DNA of 32,957 nt from the NCBI RefSeq assembly GCF_000333595.1, contig NZ_BADK01001015.1, forward strand, positions 1 to 32,957, written 5' to 3'. The position numbers were made by a program, and so were the translations under genes. This DNA comes from Azospirillum sp. B506 (GTDB taxonomy: Bacteria > Pseudomonadota > Alphaproteobacteria > Azospirillales > Azospirillaceae). Under the pieces are notes generated by a model. It was not told the origin of the DNA, did no database searches, and saw nothing but the letters and a program-made list of their open reading frames with translations. This document shows positions 31,921-32,957 of the stretch, piece by piece; position 1 is the first letter of the stretch; every line of letters begins with the position of its first letter.

Positions 31921-32957
31921 ATGGCCAAGGAACAGGCTCTCGCCCTTATCAAGCGCCTCGCCACCGACGGCGATTTTCGTAATCAATTGAATGCTCTCGA
32001 TATTCAGGGCAAGCAAGCCCTCCTGGCACAAAGCGGGTTCGGCGGGGTTCTGCCCGACCATGTCCACAGCGCTGCTGCTGACGCTTTCAATTTGCTGACT
32101 GGCAAAGACGGTGGCTTGGACAACAGCGTCGCGGTCGAGTCGATTGCGACCGCCGCGTCCGCATCGGCCACCTCCGCATCGGCCACCTCCGCTTCTGCCA
32201 CCTCCGCATCGGCGACTTCTGCCTCGGCTACTTCGGCTTCAGCCACCTCTGCTTCAGCCACCTCCGCCTCGGCGACTTCTGCTTCCGCCACGTCGGCTTC
32301 TGCTACCTCCGCGTCGACAACGTCAGCTTCGGCGATGTCCGCGTCCGCGGTTCCGGCCCCGGCCTTCTCGGCGGTGGCTGCCCCGGCCTCGGCTCACTCC
32401 GCTTCGGCGATGTCCGCGTCCGCGGTCCCGGCCCCGGCCTTCTCGGCGGTGGCTGCCCCGGCGTCCGCCTTCTCGGCTGCGGCGCAGTCCGCGTCTGCGG
32501 TTCCGGCCCCGGCCTTCTCGGCGGTGGCTGCCCCGGCGTCCGCCTTCTCGGCTGCGGCGCAGTCCGCGTCTGCGGTTCCGGCCCCAGCCTTCTCGGCGGT
32601 GGCTGCCCCGGCGTCCGCCTTCTCGGCTGCGGCGCAGTCCGCGTCTGCGGTTCCGGCCCCAGCCTTCTCGGCGGTGGCTGCCCCGGCGTCCGCCTTCTCG
32701 GCTGCGGCGCAGTCCGCGTCTGCGGTTCCGGCCCCAGCCTTCTCGGCGGTGGCTGCCCCGGCGTCCGCCTTCTCGGCTGCGGCGCAGTCCGCGTCTGCGG
32801 TCCCGGCCCCGGCCTTCTCGGCGGTTGCCGCCCCGGCGTCCGCCTTCTCGGCTGCGGCGCCATCCACGTCTGCGGTCCCGGCCCCGGCCTTCTCGGCGGT
32901 TGCCGCCCCGGCGTCCGCCTTCTCGGCTGCGGCGCAATCCGCGTCTGCGGTTCCGGC
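31921..32957 (+). CDS. Nif11-leader-like N-terminus fused to Ser/Ala pentapeptide repeat region, partial
   Basis: An open frame from ATG 31921 (AGGAGG nine bases upstream) to the window edge, 345 codons with no stop. Residues 1-65 look like a Nif11-type leader: MAKEQALALIKRLATDGDFR, then NQLNAL and a LLAQSGFGG segment, closing with LLTGKDGG (Gly64-Gly65), a possible double-glycine cleavage site. Residues 80-139 are twelve SASAT-type pentads; from 140 on a 25-residue unit repeats. No cysteine is seen, and there is no classical signal peptide or membrane helix. Nif11 leaders normally precede short modified peptides, so a repeat tract of at least 265 residues is unusual. Alternatives are a secreted low-complexity surface protein or a chance resemblance of the first 65 residues. 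The leader assignment is moderate; the coding frame is strong. Confidence 0.65.
   Translation, partial: MAKEQALALIKRLATDGDFRNQLNALDIQGKQALLAQSGFGGVLPDHVHSAAADAFNLLTGKDGGLDNSVAVESIATAASASATSASATSASATSASATSASATSASATSASATSASATSASATSASATSASTTSASAMSASAVPAPAFSAVAAPASAHSASAMSASAVPAPAFSAVAAPASAFSAAAQSASAVPAPAFSAVAAPASAFSAAAQSASAVPAPAFSAVAAPASAFSAAAQSASAVPAPAFSAVAAPASAFSAAAQSASAVPAPAFSAVAAPASAFSAAAQSASAVPAPAFSAVAAPASAFSAAAPSTSAVPAPAFSAVAAPASAFSAAAQSASAVP
32158..32337 (+). repeat. Twelve tandem 15-bp units encoding SASA(T) pentads
   Basis: Twelve consecutive five-codon units: ten read SASAT, the eleventh SASTT, the twelfth SASAM. Serine, alanine and threonine codons vary freely between units (TCC, TCG, TCT and TCA for Ser), so the peptide pattern is kept while the DNA has drifted. 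That pattern implies selection on protein sequence and confirms the + strand frame. Confidence 0.85.
32338..32957 (+). repeat. 75-bp tandem repeat (25-residue higher-order unit), at least eight copies
   Basis: Units begin at 32338, 32413, 32488, 32563, 32638, 32713, 32788 and 32863, with a ninth cut by the window edge at 32938. Each unit encodes five pentads in the order SASAV, PAPAF, SAVAA, PASAF, SAAAQ; the first unit is a variant ending PASAH, SASAM. Units from 32488 on differ by only a few bases, so this array expanded recently from the older pentad tract. It is likely variable in copy number. Confidence 0.9.

Noticed and set aside
32303-32937. Long - strand open frames with Arg/Gly or Pro/Arg repeats opposite the Ser/Ala gene
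   Set aside because: All frames of a GC-rich tandem repeat stay open. The + strand frame has a strong ribosome binding site, a non-repetitive N-terminus and synonymous codon drift in the pentads, which single it out as the real one.
32338-32957. 75-bp tandem array considered as a CRISPR
   Set aside because: Units are contiguous with no spacers, lie in frame within a coding region and encode a regular peptide.

Overview
The window is GC-rich, with strong purine-rich ribosome binding sites, several GTG/TTG starts, tightly spaced catabolic operons and IS3, IS110 and IS6 family insertion sequences. This suggests a soil or plant-associated alphaproteobacterium; an Azospirillum-like genome is my best guess. 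That is inference from gene content and style, since no rRNA or housekeeping marker is present.

Positions 1-17.6 kb hold a long leftward array of oxidative catabolism genes, read from a divergent AraC-type regulator (16604-17569). In transcription order they are: an FAD-linked oxidase, a two-cluster Fe-S protein and a second FAD-linked oxidase (a GlcDEF-like set); an AMP-forming acyl-CoA ligase; an aldehyde dehydrogenase; an NmrA-like reductase with an extra C-terminal domain; an MFS transporter; an SphA/MetA-type outer-membrane channel; an SDR; a NIPSNAP protein; a VOC extradiol-type dioxygenase; a flavin monooxygenase; a fumarylacetoacetate-hydrolase (FAH) family protein; and the start of an epimerase. 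The logic fits uptake, side-chain oxidation, ring hydroxylation, ring cleavage and hydrolysis of the cleavage product. The substrate cannot be named from sequence.

Positions 17.6-23.7 kb hold a second, rightward module under a divergent NodD/NahR-like LysR regulator: an amidohydrolase, a flavin monooxygenase, a VOC dioxygenase, an NTF2-like protein and an FAH-family hydrolase. It parallels the end of the first module. The two copies carry complementary lesions: the monooxygenase is frameshifted in module A and the hydrolase in module B.

Positions 23.7-29.2 kb hold an IS6 transposase remnant, an AraC_N-type regulator divergent from an MFS transporter across an 18-bp palindrome, then a DUF1330 protein, an SDR, a DedA-like membrane protein with an in-frame TGA, and a methyltransferase cut by an IS3 end. 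A 26-bp terminus matching that IS3 end at 24 of 26 positions also lies at 17567, where it supplies the stop codon of the first AraC gene. The 17.6-29.2 kb segment is therefore bordered by same-orientation IS3 ends.

Positions 29.2-31.5 kb hold a 5'-truncated IS3 element whose orfA is cut by an IS110 element. After that, from 31921 to the window edge, runs an open coding region on the + strand. It encodes a Nif11-leader-like N-terminus ending in Gly-Gly, followed by twelve Ser-Ala pentapeptides and then a 25-residue (75-bp) higher-order repeat built from the same pentad. This is the most unusual object in the window.
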